Positions 1-8,895 are shown, numbered from the stretch's first letter. The stretch is 64,000 nucleotides of DNA from Rhizobium laguerreae (GCF_002008165.1 NZ_MRDM01000014.1:372001-436000); one strand, 5' to 3'. Translations and numbers: made by a program. Notes: generated by a model not told the origin, from the letters alone.

Positions 1-49
1 TGCAGAACCTGCAAAATGAATGCCCCATTAATCACCCGAGGAGGACGAA

Positions 50-1165
50 ATGACCAACCCGATCAATCGCCGTAACTTTCTGACGAAAGGCGCGATCGGC
101 GGCGCAGCCACGGTGGCCGGCGCAGCCCTTGCAGCACCTGCCGTTGCGCAGGAACTGCCGACGATCAAATGGCGCCTGACATCAGGCTTCCCGAACAATC
201 TCGACACCATCTATGGCGGCGCGGTCGTCATGGCCGATGCTCTGTCGAAGATCACCGAGGGCAAGTTCCAGATCCAGGTCTTCCAGGCCGGCGAACTGGT
301 TCCCGGTCCGCAGGCGATCGACGCGGTCAAGGCCAATACGGTCGAAATCGCGCACACCTGCGGCTATTATTTCACCGGCAAGGATCCGACATTCGCGATC
401 GGCTCGACCATTCCCTTCGGCCTCAACGGCCGCCAGCAGAATGCCTGGCTCTATCACGGCGGCGGCAACGAGGCCTATAACGAGTTCCTCGCAGACTATG
501 GCGTGGTCGGCATTCCGGGTGGCGCCACCGGCGCCCAGATGGGTGGCTGGTTCCGCAAGGAAATTAAGAGCGTCGCCGATCTCAAGGGCGTCAAGATGCG
601 CATCGCGGGCGTTGCCGGCGAGGTCATGTCAAGGCTCGGCGTTATCCCGCAGCAGCTGCCGGGCGGCGACATCTACCCCGCCCTCGAGCGCGGCACGATC
701 GATGCGGCAGAGTGGATCGGCCCCTATGACGACGAACGTCTCGGCTTCTATCAGATCGCTCCGAACTACTACTACCCGGCTTACTGGGAAGGCGGCCTGA
801 CTATCCACTTCTTCATCAACAAGGCCCAGTACGAAGCCCTGCCGGATGCCTACAAGGCCGCACTCGACGCCGCCTGCAAATCGGCCAACGTCAACATGCA
901 GTCGCTCTACGACGTCAAGAACACCACCGCGATCCGCTCGCTCGTCGGCAAGGGCGTCAAGCTCCGCCCGCTACCGCGCGACGTCATGGACGCCGCCTAC
1001 AAGGCCTCCTTCGAACTCTATGCGGAATACGGAGAGAAGCACCCCGCCTGGGCGAAGATCTATCCCGGCTGGAAAAAATTCCGCGACGAATCCTTCGAAT
1101 GGTTCCGCGTCGCCGAATACAGCTACGACAGCTATATGTATGCCGCGCAGGCCGCCGGGAAATGA
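50..1165 (+). CDS. TRAP transporter periplasmic substrate-binding protein (DctP family)
   Basis: Predicted extracytoplasmic solute receptor of a TRAP transporter, 371 aa. The N-terminus has a twin-arginine signal (NRRNFLTKG, residues 6-14) followed by a hydrophobic Ala-rich stretch ending near AVAQE, so export is probably by Tat. The mature part has the DctP pattern: WRLTSGFP near the start, a central MRIAG segment and PGGDIYPALERGTIDAAEW, the region that contacts carboxylate ligands in this family. It resembles the alpha-keto acid/mannitol-type receptors (TakP-like), so an organic acid ligand is inferred, not shown. The start is fixed by a GAGGAGGA ribosome site at 38-45. No DctQ or DctM membrane partner lies downstream; they would have to be before the window or elsewhere. 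Two hairpins follow the stop. Confidence 0.88.
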   Translation: MTNPINRRNFLTKGAIGGAATVAGAALAAPAVAQELPTIKWRLTSGFPNNLDTIYGGAVVMADALSKITEGKFQIQVFQAGELVPGPQAIDAVKANTVEIAHTCGYYFTGKDPTFAIGSTIPFGLNGRQQNAWLYHGGGNEAYNEFLADYGVVGIPGGATGAQMGGWFRKEIKSVADLKGVKMRIAGVAGEVMSRLGVIPQQLPGGDIYPALERGTIDAAEWIGPYDDERLGFYQIAPNYYYPAYWEGGLTIHFFINKAQYEALPDAYKAALDAACKSANVNMQSLYDVKNTTAIRSLVGKGVKLRPLPRDVMDAAYKASFELYAEYGEKHPAWAKIYPGWKKFRDESFEWFRVAEYSYDSYMYAAQAAGK

Positions 1166-1169
1166 CGTG

Positions 1170-1229
1170 GAGGCCGGGCGCAATGCCCGGCCTCGGACTG
1201 CTGCCAGACCCCCGGAGAAATCCGGGGGT
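1170..1229. terminator. Tandem hairpins between convergent dctP-like gene and leuS
   Basis: Two perfect stem-loops lie back to back. The first pairs GAGGCCGGGC (1170-1179) with GCCCGGCCTC (1185-1194). The second pairs ACCCCCGGA (1208-1216) with TCCGGGGGT (1221-1229) around a GAAA tetraloop. They follow the dctP-like stop and precede the leuS stop on the other strand, so they could end transcripts from both sides. Neither has a long T-run. Confidence 0.6.
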
Positions 1230-1319
1230 TGTGATTCGTGGGGGGTGTTTAAGAAGTCCGGCCGCCGCGGCTGGCGAGAACCGACCGTCGAGGCTCAATC
1301 CGACGATTGGCTGGCGGCA

Positions 1320-3836
1320 TCACGCGTCTTCGACGACGAAATTCACCAGTCGCCCCGGGACCACGATTTCCTTGACCACCATTCTGCCGTCGAGCAAGGC
1401 TATGACGGCAGGGTCGGATCGCACGGCTGCGAGCAGCGCCTCGCCAAGATCGGCGGCGGCTTCGAAGCGGTGGCGAACCTTGCCGTTGATCTGCACCACG
1501 TATTCTCGGGTCTCCATCTCGATCATTGCAGGGTCGAAGGCCGGCCAGGAAACCCATGTCAGCGTTCCCCGATGACCGAGCTTGCCCCATAATTCCTCCG
1601 CGATGTGAGGCGCAAAAGGTGACAGCAACAGCACGAACGTCTCGACGACCTCCTGCGGTCGCACGATCTCCGCCGTCAGCGCGTTGGCCAGCTCCATCAG
1701 CCGGGCAATGGCGGTGTTGAACCGCATTGCTTCGATATCCGAGGTCACGGCCTTCACCGTCTGGTGGCGCAAGCGCAGAAGCTGCGGGCTCGCAGTTTCC
1801 TCCCCCGCTGCCAGCGAGAGTTCGTCACGCTCGTCGCAGACGATGCGCCAGGCGCGCTCCAGAAACCGGCGCACGCCGATCACGCCGGCGGTCTGCCAGG
1901 GCTTTGCCGCATCCAGCGGCCCCATGAACATCTCGTACAGCCGCAACGCGTCGGCCCCGAACTGTTCGACGACATCGTCGGGATTGACGACGTTCAACTG
2001 CGACTTCGACATCTTCTCGACGGCGCGCTGCACCTCGACCGGCCCGGCGAACCATCTGCCCTTCCCTTCGACGACGGAAGACGGCGCGTAATACCGGCCT
2101 GCCGCATCGCGGTAGGAATGGGCAAGGATCATGCCCTGGTTGAACAGCCGCTCGAACGGCTCTTCCGTCGAAACGACGCCAATATCGTAGAGCACCTTGT
2201 GCCAGAAGCGGGCATAGAGCAGATGCAGAACCGCATGCTCGGCACCGCCGACATAGAGATCGACCGGCATCCAATAGCGCTCGGCCTCGCGCCCGACGGG
2301 TTCGGCGGTGTTCTCCGGATCAAGGAACCTGAGATAATACCAGCAGGAGCCCGCCCATTGCGGCATCGTATTAGTCTCCCGCCGTGCCGGAACGTCGGTA
2401 CCCGGCACGATCGTTTCGACCCAGGCCTGCGCACGGGCAAGCGGCGGTTCGCCATCCGGCGTCGGAGCGTAGTCGTTGAGTTCAGGCGGCAGCAGCGGCA
2501 GGCATTCCTCGGGCAGCGGCATCACCGAGCCGTCCGCCAGATGCAGCACCGGTATCGGCTCGCCCCAATAGCGCTGGCGAGAAAACAGCCAATCACGCAG
2601 GCGATAGGTGACCTTAGGCCAGCCCGCGGCGTTCGCCTGCAGCCAGGCGATGATGGCTTTCCTAGCCTCCGGCGAGGCCAGACCATTCAGGAAGCCGGAA
2701 TTGACCATCCTCCCCTCGCCCTCAAACGCCGCCTTTTCGATATCGTCCGCACTGTCGATCACGCGAATGATCGGCAGGCCCTGCGCGCAGGCAAAGGCGT
2801 GGTCCCGCGCATCATTGGCCGGCACCGCCATCAAGGCGCCGGTGCCGTAGCCCGCCAGGACGTAATCGGCCACCCAGATCGGCAGCCGGGCGGCGGTGGC
2901 GGGATTGACGGCATAGGCGCCGGTGAAGACGCCGGTCTTCTCGCGCCCAGCATCGGTACGCGTCGCTTCCTCCAATCCTTCGGCCTCGGCGATATAGGCG
3001 GCAACCGCCTCTCGGGCTTCCGGCGTAACGGTGGTGGCGACAGCGGGATGCTCCGGCGCGAGCACGATATAGCTTGCTCCGAACAGGGTCTCGGGGCGCG
3101 TCGTGAAGACGGTGATGACCACTTTGCCGTGCTCGAGCGGAAACCGGATTTCGGCGCCCTCGAAGCGTCCGATCCAGTTGCGCTGCATGATTTTCAGGTT
3201 TTCGGGCCAGTCGAGGCCATCCAATCCCTGCAGCAGCCGATCGGCATAGGCCGTGATGCGCAGCATCCACTGGCGCATCCTGCGGCGAATGACGGGATCG
3301 CCGGTCTCGACATAACGCCCGTCCTTGACCTCCTCGTCGGCAAGCACCGCGTTCTGGGCCGGGCACCAGTTGACCGCGACCTCCGCCTGATAGGCGAGGC
3401 CCTTCTCGAACAGCTTCAGGAAGATCCACTGCGTCCAGCGCACATAGGCGGGATCGGTGGTGGCAAACTCGCGGCTCCAGTCATAGGAGAAGCCCAGCCT
3501 CTGCACCTGCCCGCGAAACGTCTCGATATTGCGCTTCGTCGTGATATCGGGATGCACACCAGTCCGCATCGCGTGGCGCTCCGCCGGCAGGCCGAAACTG
3601 TCCCATCCCATCGGATGCAGGACGTTGAAGCCGCACATGCGTTTGTAACGGCACATGATGTCGGTGGCCGTGTAGCCAAGGGGATGGCCGACATGCAGGC
3701 CTGCGCCTGAAGGATACGGAAACATGTCGAGCGCGTAGAATTTCGGTCTGGCTGGATCGATTTCCGCTCGAAAAATACGGTGCTCGGCCCAATAGGCCTG
3801 CCACTTCGGTTCGATCGTCCTGGGATCATAAGGCAT
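1320..3836 (-). CDS. leuS: Leucyl-tRNA synthetase (probable second, horizontally acquired type)
   Basis: Class Ia synthetase charging tRNA-Leu, 838 aa. The HIGH-type motif HVGH is at residues 48-51 and KMSKS at 608-612. The editing domain is present (TTRPETLFGAS, and GTGALMAVPANDARD with the Asp that binds the amino group kept, but AND where HD is usual). The anticodon-binding and C-terminal VQINGKV regions are complete. Wording such as GHPLGYTATDIMCRYKRM and GFNVLHPMGWDSFGLPAE, and the short connective region, resemble Bacillus, Thermus or planctomycete LeuRS rather than the longer enterobacterial type. Since rhizobia normally carry a separate housekeeping leuS, I infer this is an extra copy. 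Extra LeuRS genes can protect against leucyl-AMP-mimic antibiotics (AgnB2 for agrocin 84). A long structured leader precedes it. Confidence 0.9.
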   Translation of the reverse strand: MPYDPRTIEPKWQAYWAEHRIFRAEIDPARPKFYALDMFPYPSGAGLHVGHPLGYTATDIMCRYKRMCGFNVLHPMGWDSFGLPAERHAMRTGVHPDITTKRNIETFRGQVQRLGFSYDWSREFATTDPAYVRWTQWIFLKLFEKGLAYQAEVAVNWCPAQNAVLADEEVKDGRYVETGDPVIRRRMRQWMLRITAYADRLLQGLDGLDWPENLKIMQRNWIGRFEGAEIRFPLEHGKVVITVFTTRPETLFGASYIVLAPEHPAVATTVTPEAREAVAAYIAEAEGLEEATRTDAGREKTGVFTGAYAVNPATAARLPIWVADYVLAGYGTGALMAVPANDARDHAFACAQGLPIIRVIDSADDIEKAAFEGEGRMVNSGFLNGLASPEARKAIIAWLQANAAGWPKVTYRLRDWLFSRQRYWGEPIPVLHLADGSVMPLPEECLPLLPPELNDYAPTPDGEPPLARAQAWVETIVPGTDVPARRETNTMPQWAGSCWYYLRFLDPENTAEPVGREAERYWMPVDLYVGGAEHAVLHLLYARFWHKVLYDIGVVSTEEPFERLFNQGMILAHSYRDAAGRYYAPSSVVEGKGRWFAGPVEVQRAVEKMSKSQLNVVNPDDVVEQFGADALRLYEMFMGPLDAAKPWQTAGVIGVRRFLERAWRIVCDERDELSLAAGEETASPQLLRLRHQTVKAVTSDIEAMRFNTAIARLMELANALTAEIVRPQEVVETFVLLLSPFAPHIAEELWGKLGHRGTLTWVSWPAFDPAMIEMETREYVVQINGKVRHRFEAAADLGEALLAAVRSDPAVIALLDGRMVVKEIVVPGRLVNFVVEDA

Positions 3837-4231
3837 GCATCGCTCCTGGCGCCGGCCGGCTCTGGCGGCGGCGTGTCCTGAAAATGGGAGGTGTTCTGTG
3901 GTTCAGGAGCAGCTACGGCTGCCGGTGCTCCGGTGACGTCCGGCAGCCGCGGCTAAGTCGAAACGCGCGCGGAGTTGCGGCGTAGGACGTCTGCGCGACG
4001 CTCCGGACAAAAAAAGCGCGATGTGGCTTTGGAAACGATCTGGTGTCCATGGACGGTGGCTCAAGGCAAATAAGGAGAAAGCAAACGACAGTGTTAACCC
4101 GGCTCCGATCAGGAGGCCGTGGTGGTAAGTCGTGCGTCGCGTGCGCGAGCGTCTGCTGCTTGAGTTGCCATAATCATGAGCCAAGAGTGCCCGATATGAT
4201 CGCTCCTGCCAAGAGTGCATTCGCGTGAAAA
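3837..4231 (-). promoter_or_regulatory. Long leader of leuS with strong hairpin
   Basis: These 395 bases separate the lysR stop from the leuS start and hold no convincing gene. Reading on the minus strand, a possible 22-codon leader ORF starts at about 4176 (M I M A T Q, ending in a Ser codon before TGA). Another frame shows a Leu-rich stretch of about 20 codons over roughly 4060-4120. A run of seven T follows at 4015-4009, and a perfect 10-bp stem CGGCTGCCGG/CCGGCAGCCG (3916-3925 with 3940-3949) lies about 80 bases before the leuS start. Attenuation or another structured-leader control is inferred. I could not identify a T-box, which would be unusual in this phylum. Confidence 0.35.
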
Positions 4232-5140
4232 TCAGGATCTGTTCAAATCCCGCGGCGCACTCCTCACCAGCTGATCGAGCACCGCCGCGACCTTCGGGTT
4301 GCGCACCTCGCCGCGCCGGGTAATCGCATGGATGCCACGGCAAACGGATGGCACCAAGGGCTTGACGACCAGCGTTCCGCCGAAATCTCTGAGCGCCAGG
4401 CCGGGCATCACCGAAATCGAGCACCCGGCTTCCACCAGTGCGAACACCACTTCGAAGCTGTCGCTAAAGCCGTTGATGACGGGCTCGAAACCGATGTCGC
4501 GGCAGGCCTTGCGGATGGCCATGGAATAGGCGCTGGAGGCGACGTCGAGCGCCCAATGTTCATCCCTCAGCTGTGCGAGTTCGATGACGGGCTCGCTCTC
4601 CAGCCTGTGGCCAGCGGGCAGAAGCACGAAGAGCTGGTCGCGGCACAGGAACAGCGTGTCGGCCGTGCCCTCCAGCGTATGCGGATCGAAGGATATGTCG
4701 TCGGCAATGACGATATCGGCCTGCCAGCCCCGGAGCGCTGCCACGCCTTCGGCAGGTCCCATCGTCGTCATGACGATGTCGAGATGCGGATGGTCGATGG
4801 CGAGTTGGCGCATCGCGGCGGGAATGAAGGAGGAAGCAGCGGAGGGTTGGGCGGCGATCCTCAGGTCGCCCGCGACGATATTCTGCAACTCGGCAATATC
4901 GGTCTTGGCTTCCTCGACAATGCCGAATATCCGGTCGGCATGCACAACGAGCCGCTGTCCGGCCGGTGTCAGCGTCACCCCTCGCCCGCGCCGCTCGACG
5001 AGCGGGATTCCAACTTCGTCCTCCAGTTGGGCGATCTGCTGGGAAACGGCCGATGAGGAAATGCCGAGCGCGTCGGCGACCGCAGCCATCGTCTCGCGGC
5101 GCGAGAGCTCGCGAAGTGTGCGCAATCGGAAGAAATCCAA
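4232..5140 (-). CDS. LysR family transcriptional regulator
   Basis: 302 aa. The N-terminal winged helix-turn-helix covers residues 1-60 (MAAVADALGISSSAVSQQIAQLEDEVGIPLVERRGRGVTLTPAG), and the effector-binding domain runs from about residue 90 to the end, with typical elements such as GDLRIAAQPSAASSFIPA and LVEAGCSISVMPGLAL. LysR proteins bind DNA as tetramers and respond to a small molecule. It is divergent from the C39-like/ddl/NTPase genes, with a 115-bp AT-rich gap (5141-5255), and lies upstream of leuS on the same strand, so either neighbour could be its target. The ligand is unknown. Confidence 0.9.
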   Translation of the reverse strand: MDFFRLRTLRELSRRETMAAVADALGISSSAVSQQIAQLEDEVGIPLVERRGRGVTLTPAGQRLVVHADRIFGIVEEAKTDIAELQNIVAGDLRIAAQPSAASSFIPAAMRQLAIDHPHLDIVMTTMGPAEGVAALRGWQADIVIADDISFDPHTLEGTADTLFLCRDQLFVLLPAGHRLESEPVIELAQLRDEHWALDVASSAYSMAIRKACRDIGFEPVINGFSDSFEVVFALVEAGCSISVMPGLALRDFGGTLVVKPLVPSVCRGIHAITRRGEVRNPKVAAVLDQLVRSAPRDLNRS

Positions 5141-5255
5141 GCCCGTTTCTCCGGTTGATCAATCAGCCATAATTTCTAATCTATATGCTTATTTTAATTA
5201 AGTGGACCTGAAGAAAACTGCACCTTAGCCTTGGATTCGCAAGCGGGGCATCGGT

Positions 5256-5930
5256 TTGAAAAAAGCCAAGATTACCCGCCATCTCATGAGACGAGTCACG
5301 GGGGATATCGACAGGATGCAGCAGAGCGGCGTGCCCTATTTCAGCCAATGGGAAACACCCGGCATGACACTGCCGGTGCTTGCCGAGGGATGGCAGGCTC
5401 TGCTGCGCGATCCGCTCTGGCGCCATTCTGGGGCCGCGACGATCGAGGAATATGCGCGCTGGGCGGTCAATGTCTGCGGCATGGCCTGCCTGAAAATGAT
5501 TCTTGCTGCCCGCGGCGAGATCCATCCGACACTCGAGCTTGCCCGCGCCTGCACCGTCTATGGCGGTTATGTCGTCAACGAGATCGATGCCTCGATCAAA
5601 GGCCTTATCTACGCGCCCTTCGTCCGCTTCGCCGCCGAGCGTTTCGGCCTTAGCGCGGAGATGATGACCGGCGTCGAGACGTCAGCCATTCCCGAGCATC
5701 TCGCGAAGCGCCGGTTCTTCATCGCCTCGGTGTACTCGGGCATCCGCTGGCCGGAGCGAGAACCGCCCTCGAAGAGCGGACACCTGGTTCTGGTGACGGC
5801 AGCCAGCGACGAGATAATCCGCTTTCACAACCCGTCCGGCCATGACGAGGCGAGCCAGGCTGACGTGACGCTGCCGCTTGCCGTATTCGACCGCTTCTTC
5901 GCCAATCGCGGCATATCGGTCGACGCCTGA
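5256..5930 (+). CDS. C39-like cysteine peptidase-fold protein
   Basis: Up to 224 aa with no signal peptide or membrane segment. The middle contains NVCGMACLKMIL, matching the Cys-Gly-x-x-x nucleophile helix of C39-like (papain-fold) peptidases. Later come SGHLVLVTA with the candidate catalytic His and FHNPSG with a possible Asn/Asp third residue. I infer a soluble C39_2-type hydrolase or a related acyl transferase; the substrate is unknown. The start is uncertain: TTG at 5256, ATG at 5286 or ATG at 5316 are all in frame, and none has a strong ribosome site. It heads a same-strand cassette with the ddl paralogue 33 bases downstream and an NTPase after that, so a shared pathway with a peptide-like substrate is plausible. 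Confidence 0.7.
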   Translation: MKKAKITRHLMRRVTGDIDRMQQSGVPYFSQWETPGMTLPVLAEGWQALLRDPLWRHSGAATIEEYARWAVNVCGMACLKMILAARGEIHPTLELARACTVYGGYVVNEIDASIKGLIYAPFVRFAAERFGLSAEMMTGVETSAIPEHLAKRRFFIASVYSGIRWPEREPPSKSGHLVLVTAASDEIIRFHNPSGHDEASQADVTLPLAVFDRFFANRGISVDA

Positions 5931-5963
5931 CCCTTTTCACACCAAATCGTTTCGGAGGCTTTC

Positions 5964-7040
5964 ATGACCCCATCCCCAAACAGGCTGCGCATTGCCGTGC
6001 TCTTCGGTGGCCGCTCGGCCGAGCATGAAGTTTCCGTGCTCTCGGCAACCAATGTCATGGGCGCGCTCATGCCCGAGAAATACGACGCAGTCCCCGTCTT
6101 CATCACGCGCGACGGACAGTGGCTGCTGAGCAGTTTTGAGGATGGCGTGCTGGCGACACCTTCATCAGGCACGGAAATCTGCCTGGTGCCGGGTGGGCGC
6201 GGCCGGGTGCTGGCGATCCCAACTCATGGCGCGCCGCATGACCTAGCAAAGGTCGACATCCTGTTTCCTGTCCTTCACGGCCAGCATGGCGAAGACGGAT
6301 CGGTACAGGGCACGGCGGAGGTGGCCCGCGTTCCACTCGCCGGTTGCGGCATCCTCGGTTCGGCCACGGCGCTCGACAAGGACATCGCCAAACGCCTGCT
6401 GAGGGCGGCGGGCCTGCCGGTGGCGCGCGCGGTGACGATCCATGAGGGCGCCGCCCCTTCACTGGCAGCCTTGGAAGGCGAGCTCGGCCTGCCGCTCTTC
6501 ATCAAGCCTGCGCGCCAGGGATCGTCGGTCGGTGTCGCCAAGGTCCATGCCAGCCAGGAATTCGCACCCGCCCTTACTGAGGCCTTCCGCCACGATCGCA
6601 CGCTGCTCGCCGAGGAATTCGTGCGCGGCCGCGAGATCGAATTCAGTGTGCTCGAGGATGCGGCAGGAGAACTCTTCGTCTCCCGGCCGGGCGAGATCGT
6701 GCCGGCGGAAAGCCACGACTTCTATAGCTACGATGCCAAATATATCGACGAGAAAGGTGCGGCGTTGAAAGTGCCGGCCGAACTGCCGCAGGAGGTCGAG
6801 ACCGCCATGCGCGACGTGGCCGCAAGAGCCTTCCGGGCGGTCGGCTGCGACGGCATGGCCCGCATAGATTTCTTCCTGACGGATGACATGCAGTTCCTCG
6901 TCAATGAAATCAACACCATCCCCGGCTTCACCGATATCAGCATGTATTCCAAGGCGATGGCGGCAAGCGGCGTCACCTACGCCGAAATCATCGACCGACT
7001 GGTGGACCACGGCCTGGCGCGCGCCCGACGAGCCGCCTGA
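5964..7040 (+). CDS. ddl: D-alanine--D-alanine ligase (second ddl type)
   Basis: ATP-grasp ligase of 358 aa, joining two D-Ala for peptidoglycan in known homologues. Visible motifs are LFGGRSAEHEVSVLSA at residues 13-28, FPVLHGQHGEDG, the ATP-binding FIKPARQGSSVGV, the omega-loop SHDFYSYDAKYID and the metal-binding FLVNEINTIPGFT near the C-terminus. The Tyr in the omega loop points to D-Ala-D-Ala rather than D-Ala-D-Lac specificity. It looks like the DdlA type and sits away from any mur/fts genes, so the housekeeping ddlB is expected elsewhere. It lies between a C39-like protein and an NTPase on the same strand, so a dipeptide-ligase role outside the cell wall is possible. Confidence 0.88.
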   Translation: MTPSPNRLRIAVLFGGRSAEHEVSVLSATNVMGALMPEKYDAVPVFITRDGQWLLSSFEDGVLATPSSGTEICLVPGGRGRVLAIPTHGAPHDLAKVDILFPVLHGQHGEDGSVQGTAEVARVPLAGCGILGSATALDKDIAKRLLRAAGLPVARAVTIHEGAAPSLAALEGELGLPLFIKPARQGSSVGVAKVHASQEFAPALTEAFRHDRTLLAEEFVRGREIEFSVLEDAAGELFVSRPGEIVPAESHDFYSYDAKYIDEKGAALKVPAELPQEVETAMRDVAARAFRAVGCDGMARIDFFLTDDMQFLVNEINTIPGFTDISMYSKAMAASGVTYAEIIDRLVDHGLARARRAA

Positions 7041-7055
7041 GACGGGAGCTTGAAG

Positions 7056-7601
7056 ATGAACGGGTCGGTCTTGATTTCGGGATGTTCCGGCGGCGGAAAA
7101 TCGACGATGCTTGCTGAGCTTGCTGCACGCGGTCATGCCGTCGTCGAAGAGCCCGGCCGACGGATCGTCAAGCAGGAGATCGAGAGCGGCGGCACCGCCC
7201 TGCCCTGGGCCGACATGGCGGCGTTTGCCCGCAGCGCGATCGAGATGGCGATCGCCGATCACAAGGCTGCGCGTGAGCAAGCCGGCTGGACGTTTTTTGA
7301 TCGCGGGCTGATCGATGCCGCGGCAGCGCTGCAGCACCTGACCGGAGAACCGGTCCTGGAAAAATTGAGCGCCGCTCATCGCTATCAACCGAGGGTTTTT
7401 CTCACGCCGCCATGGCCCGAAATCTACACGACCGACCCCGAGCGGCGCCATGGCTTCGACGAGGCGGTCGCGGAATATGATCGACTTGTCGCCGTCTATC
7501 CGACGCTCGGCTACGACGTCGTCATGCTGCCGAAAATCGCGGTCGCCGACCGGGCGGATTTCATCCTCGACTGCCTCCCTCGGGAAACGAGGCAGCAGTA
7601 G
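7056..7601 (+). CDS. Small AAA-type NTPase
   Basis: 181 aa with a Walker A GCSGGGKST near residues 9-17, a later TFFDRGLIDAA segment that fits Walker B, and Arg-rich RRHGF in the lid region. This matches the AAA_28/kinase-like NTPases seen next to metabolic genes; some act as nucleotide or small-molecule kinases. ATG at 7056 is preferred because GGGAG (7044-7048) is spaced 7 bases from it; a TTG lies two codons upstream. It follows ddl by 15 bases, so co-transcription is likely. Its substrate is unknown. Confidence 0.75.
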   Translation: MNGSVLISGCSGGGKSTMLAELAARGHAVVEEPGRRIVKQEIESGGTALPWADMAAFARSAIEMAIADHKAAREQAGWTFFDRGLIDAAAALQHLTGEPVLEKLSAAHRYQPRVFLTPPWPEIYTTDPERRHGFDEAVAEYDRLVAVYPTLGYDVVMLPKIAVADRADFILDCLPRETRQQ

Positions 7602-7610
7602 ACGAGATCG

Positions 7611-8228
7611 TCAGCGCCTGCGAAAAACGCACCACTGGAACGACTGCCGGCCGCCGCCGGGTGTCGTGTGTTCCTCCCGCCAGTCACGCTGAAGCGCGAA
7701 GGTGGACGAGAATTCGATCGCAAGCGCCACCGCGTCGTAACGCTGGACCGGCAAGCCGCTGCACCGTTCCGGCCCGTCCGGCGCGAAGGTCGCGACGATC
7801 ACGCCGCTGCCAGGCGCCGTGCCGGTTTCGAGCGCGCGGCGATAGGCCAGCCGCTGCTCGGGCTCGGTGAGAAAGTGAAAGACGGCGCGGTCGTGCCACA
7901 CATCGTAATGGCGGTCGGGCTGCCATGAAGTGACGTCGGCAACCACCCAGGCGATGCGGGCGGCTTCATCCCGCAGCCGCGCCTTGGCGACTTCGAGCGC
8001 CGGCGCGGCGATGTCGAGGACGGTGAGGTCGGACCACCCGCGCTCGACAAGACGGTCGACAAGGCTCGATGCGCCGCCGCCCACATCGATCAGTGAGGCC
8101 GTGACCGGCAGTTGCAGCTCGTCAATCGCCCGCAAGGAAGGCCCGGGCGTCGGCTGATACCAGCTGACGCTGTCGGCAGATTTCGTGCAGTAGACCTCGT
8201 CCCAGTGTTCCCGCTTCTCGCCAGTCAT
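7611..8228 (-). CDS. Class I SAM-dependent methyltransferase
   Basis: 205 aa. The Rossmann motif I reads LIDVGGGASSLVDRL, motif II LTVLDIAAPALEVAK, and a later ADVTSW/YDVWHDRAVFHFL segment completes the fold. The N-terminal EHWDEVYCTKSADSVSWYQ is typical of the small TPMT/Methyltransf_25-type enzymes. The acceptor is unknown. I chose ATG 8228; a GTG four codons upstream is also possible. It converges on the NTPase gene with a 9-base gap. Confidence 0.85.
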   Translation of the reverse strand: MTGEKREHWDEVYCTKSADSVSWYQPTPGPSLRAIDELQLPVTASLIDVGGGASSLVDRLVERGWSDLTVLDIAAPALEVAKARLRDEAARIAWVVADVTSWQPDRHYDVWHDRAVFHFLTEPEQRLAYRRALETGTAPGSGVIVATFAPDGPERCSGLPVQRYDAVALAIEFSSTFALQRDWREEHTTPGGGRQSFQWCVFRRR

Positions 8229-8332
8229 CCGATGTCCCACCTCTCGCAGAGCCCAATATTCTAACCGATCAACATGTAAGGACTGAGACGTCTCTAACCA
8301 ATCACAGTGCGCCCAAGACCATGTTCCGCGTT

Positions 8333-8842
8333 TCAGGCAGCGACGTGACGATAAACGAGATCGGCAGGATCAGTTCGGGATGCTATGGAATCGAGACGCG
8401 CGCCCAGCCGCTCCGCAACGGCAATGGATGCCGCATTGCCGGGAGCGATATAGCTGACGAGCGACGGCAGCTTGAGCGTTGCGAAGGCCCAGTTGCGCAG
8501 CGCGAGCGCCGCTTCGGTCGCATAGCCTCTGCCCTCGTATCCCTCGTAGACGAACCAGCCCAATTCCTTTTCGGGAAAGAGCGGTCCGTGATTGATCCCC
8601 ACCTGACCGACGCATTCGCCGGTTTCGCCAAGCTCGATCATCAGCGCTCCGTGCCCGAAAAGCTGCCAGAGAGCCACGTCGTGACAGAACATCCCCCACG
8701 CCGCGCGCAGATCGAACGGGCCTCCCATTCCGACGGATCGCGGCGACGCCATGATCTCAGCATAGGCGGCGAAATCGTCGATATAGGGCATGCGGAGCTT
8801 GAGACGCTCGGTTCGAATGGTCATCGCGCCCGCTTCGGACAT
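8333..8842 (-). CDS. GNAT family N-acetyltransferase (RimJ/RimL type)
   Basis: 169 aa. The N-terminus TIRTERLKLRMPYIDDFAAYAEI is the classic opening of the RimJ/RimL-like subgroup (Acetyltransf_3). The acetyl-CoA binding stretch is ELGWFVYEGYEGRGYATEAALALRNWAF, and the C-terminal NAASIAVAERLGARLDS also fits. Members acetylate protein N-termini, amino sugars or small amines; the substrate here is not predictable. An alternative ATG exists six codons in (8824). Confidence 0.85.
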   Translation of the reverse strand: MSEAGAMTIRTERLKLRMPYIDDFAAYAEIMASPRSVGMGGPFDLRAAWGMFCHDVALWQLFGHGALMIELGETGECVGQVGINHGPLFPEKELGWFVYEGYEGRGYATEAALALRNWAFATLKLPSLVSYIAPGNAASIAVAERLGARLDSIASRTDPADLVYRHVAA

Positions 8843-8895
8843 GTCGTCACTTCTCTGTCAGGTTGTGTTTGGATTTTCGGCCGCTGAAGGAAATT

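Noticed and set aside
1764..3710. Long plus-strand reading frame opposite leuS
   Set aside because: It lies wholly antisense to a complete synthetase with intact motifs; a GC-rich shadow frame.
3903..4424. 173-codon minus-strand frame across the leuS leader
   Set aside because: Overlaps the lysR 3' end and is mostly Arg/Ser-rich; only a short Leu-rich part is of interest as a possible leader.
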